From JAJRRS01 sp965230275 (GTDB lineage Bacteria > Planctomycetota > Phycisphaerae > Phycisphaerales > Phycisphaeraceae): a stretch of DNA of 64,000 nt. The stretch spans positions 1,798,001-1,862,000 of the forward strand of contig CBDDKO010000002.1 in the NCBI GenBank assembly GCA_965230275.1, in the 5' to 3' direction. The notes under the pieces were generated by a model. That model was not told the origin of the DNA. It ran no database searches and worked only from the letters and a program-made list of their open reading frames with translations. The translations under genes were made by a program, and so were the position numbers. Shown here piece by piece: positions 62,861 to 64,000 of the stretch (the stretch's first letter is position 1; each line of letters starts with the position of its first letter).

Positions 62861-64000
62861 GGCGACATGGTATCGTGCGTGGCCGGTTCGGGATGGTCTT
62901 GCGGTTGCGGGGCGCGTTGATCCATCCAGGCGGCGAACGCCAGGGCCGGGAGCAGCCAGAGGTAGAAGCTGAACGACCGGATCTCCGGCACACGGTTAAA
63001 CAGCATCAGCACAGCCGCCTGACAAACGATGCACAACCCCGCGAGCCCGGCCCAGCGGAGGATGGGCGCATTGTGCATCGAGGCCGACCGCGCGATGTAG
63101 GCGCAGGTCCACCCCAGGCGCACGATCAGCCAGCCGACGGCCAGGACGCCGGCGAGCCCGGTATAGCAAAGGATGGCGACCCAGTAGACGTCTTCAAAAC
63201 CCTCCTTGGTCATGGTCTTGTAGAGCCGGGTCTTGTCGGCGTTGTTCAGCTGCTCGACGGCGTGCATCTGGTCCGGACCATATCCCAGCACCGGCGCATT
63301 CATCAAAGCGGTCGGCGCGACGCCGAGCACGGTGCCGAGGCGTTGGCGCTTGGATCGCTCGAGGTAGTCGGCGGAGAAGATGTTGGTCATGTTGGCCGTG
63401 ATGGAACGCCTGCCCTGGCGCGGGTGGTGGTAGACCCCGCCGTGGGTCTGCATGACAAGCGAGGAGCCGATCGAAGCGAAGCCCAGCGCGGCGAGCAGAC
63501 AACAGACGGCCGCGACACGGCGGACGCCCCACCACGCGCTTGCGTAGGCAACGAGTGTCAGACCGGTGACGATGACGGCGGCGCGTGAGTAGGAGTAGGC
63601 GATCCCCAGACACAGCGGCACGAGGCCCAGCCCGAACTTCGTGCTGAACCAGTGGACGCGCGGCATGATGACCGCCAATACCACCACCAGGAACAGGCCG
63701 TAGTACAGCGTGTCGCCGAGCGTGCCGAATAGACTCCCGATCTCCCGGCCGCGCTCGACGAGGGCGAACCGGCGCGACTTCCCGGCGATCTCGATCTCGG
63801 AGGTAAACGGCAGCATCCATACTTTCAGGTCGTAGCCGACGAGCCATTGCAGCGCACCGGCGAAGACCTGTAGCGCTCCGGAGATGAGGATGACCCAGAG
63901 GATGATGCCGACCTGCCGCTGGGTGAGGCCGAGCTGTGTGACGAGATAGAACACGGCGGCGTAGCGCAGGGCCGAGCGCAGGTTCATCAGGCTGCCGGTG
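62857..64000 (-). CDS. O-antigen ligase-like (Wzy_C) membrane protein, N-terminus outside window
   Basis: At least 380 residues with many membrane helices. LGIAYSYSRAAVIVTGLTLVAYA and VLGYGPDQMHAVEQ are typical of the Wzy_C/O-antigen ligase family, which joins or polymerises polysaccharide units at the periplasmic face. An ATG at 63987 exists, but the frame is open to the window edge and the helix count before it would be too low, so the gene probably begins outside. Confidence 0.82.
   Translation of the reverse strand, partial: TGSLMNLRSALRYAAVFYLVTQLGLTQRQVGIILWVILISGALQVFAGALQWLVGYDLKVWMLPFTSEIEIAGKSRRFALVERGREIGSLFGTLGDTLYYGLFLVVVLAVIMPRVHWFSTKFGLGLVPLCLGIAYSYSRAAVIVTGLTLVAYASAWWGVRRVAAVCCLLAALGFASIGSSLVMQTHGGVYHHPRQGRRSITANMTNIFSADYLERSKRQRLGTVLGVAPTALMNAPVLGYGPDQMHAVEQLNNADKTRLYKTMTKEGFEDVYWVAILCYTGLAGVLAVGWLIVRLGWTCAYIARSASMHNAPILRWAGLAGLCIVCQAAVLMLFNRVPEIRSFSFYLWLLPALAFAAWMDQRAPQPQDHPEPATHDTMSP

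Overview
The window is a GC-rich (roughly 60-65% G+C by eye) bacterial chromosome segment. It probably comes from a planctomycete of the class Phycisphaerae. The pointers are an extracellular protein with the planctomycete-style dockerin repeats (GDLNGDGFVGLDDL) and PEP-CTERM sorting signals, an H-X9-DG type prepilin-like protein, many prepilin-type proteins, several sulfotransferases, and the scarcity of strong Shine-Dalgarno sites. This placement is inferred from protein character; there is no rRNA here. No tRNA, rRNA, CRISPR array or complete insertion sequence was seen.

Layout. 1-2.4 kb: end of an SGNH hydrolase, a ketopantoate-reductase-like protein, a small membrane protein and a membrane-anchored C39-like cysteine peptidase. 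2.5-10.4 kb (+): trigger factor with a lysine-rich tail, a structured element, a SHOCT-like membrane protein, ClpX, a carboxy-terminal processing protease and chorismate synthase. 10.4-12.4 kb: an AT-richer island with a Mrr-type restriction endonuclease and a decapitated vsr gene. 12.4-15.1 kb (+): dtd, a response regulator and an HD-GYP protein. 15.1-28.6 kb (-): a type IV pilus / type II secretion assembly cluster. In transcription order it runs histidine kinase, STAS protein, PilB, PilC, PilM, PilN, PilO, a GspB/PilP-like protein, three paralogous major pseudopilins separated by hairpins, then minor pseudopilins (GspH, GspJ, GspI and PilX-like); a separate H-X9-DG prepilin-like protein lies upstream. 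28.7-39.3 kb (-): gmhA and a deoxyhypusine-synthase-like protein; pta-ackA-DUF4954-acpP; then a ROK regulator, a NagB/PIG-L fusion and nagB. 39.4-47.1 kb: an epimerase (+), a sulfotransferase (-) and the 2-oxoglutarate dehydrogenase operon sucA-sucB-lpdA (-). 47.3-64 kb: surface and envelope functions: a membrane glycosyltransferase, a Wzz-like protein, a 1027-residue double PEP-CTERM serine protease, HtpX, a TauE-type exporter, two glycosyltransferases, three sulfotransferases and an O-antigen ligase, which looks like a sulfated polysaccharide locus.

The most unusual signals lie in the DNA between and inside genes. (1) Short arrays with an exact 7-base period fill many gene borders, often starting at a stop codon or running into a start codon. 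(2) A 14-bp-armed palindrome is inserted in the same reading frame in chorismate synthase and in the SHOCT-like protein, encoding a shared PGHAA.P.GPG peptide. (3) Two complete PEP-CTERM precursors are fused in one open frame with an internal ribosome binding site, start codon and signal peptide. (4) A roughly 100-nt folded element with a U-tract follows tig. (5) Three tandem pseudopilin genes are each preceded by a hairpin or terminator. (6) A 178-bp imperfect palindrome built of 9-base repeats lies beside the TauE gene.
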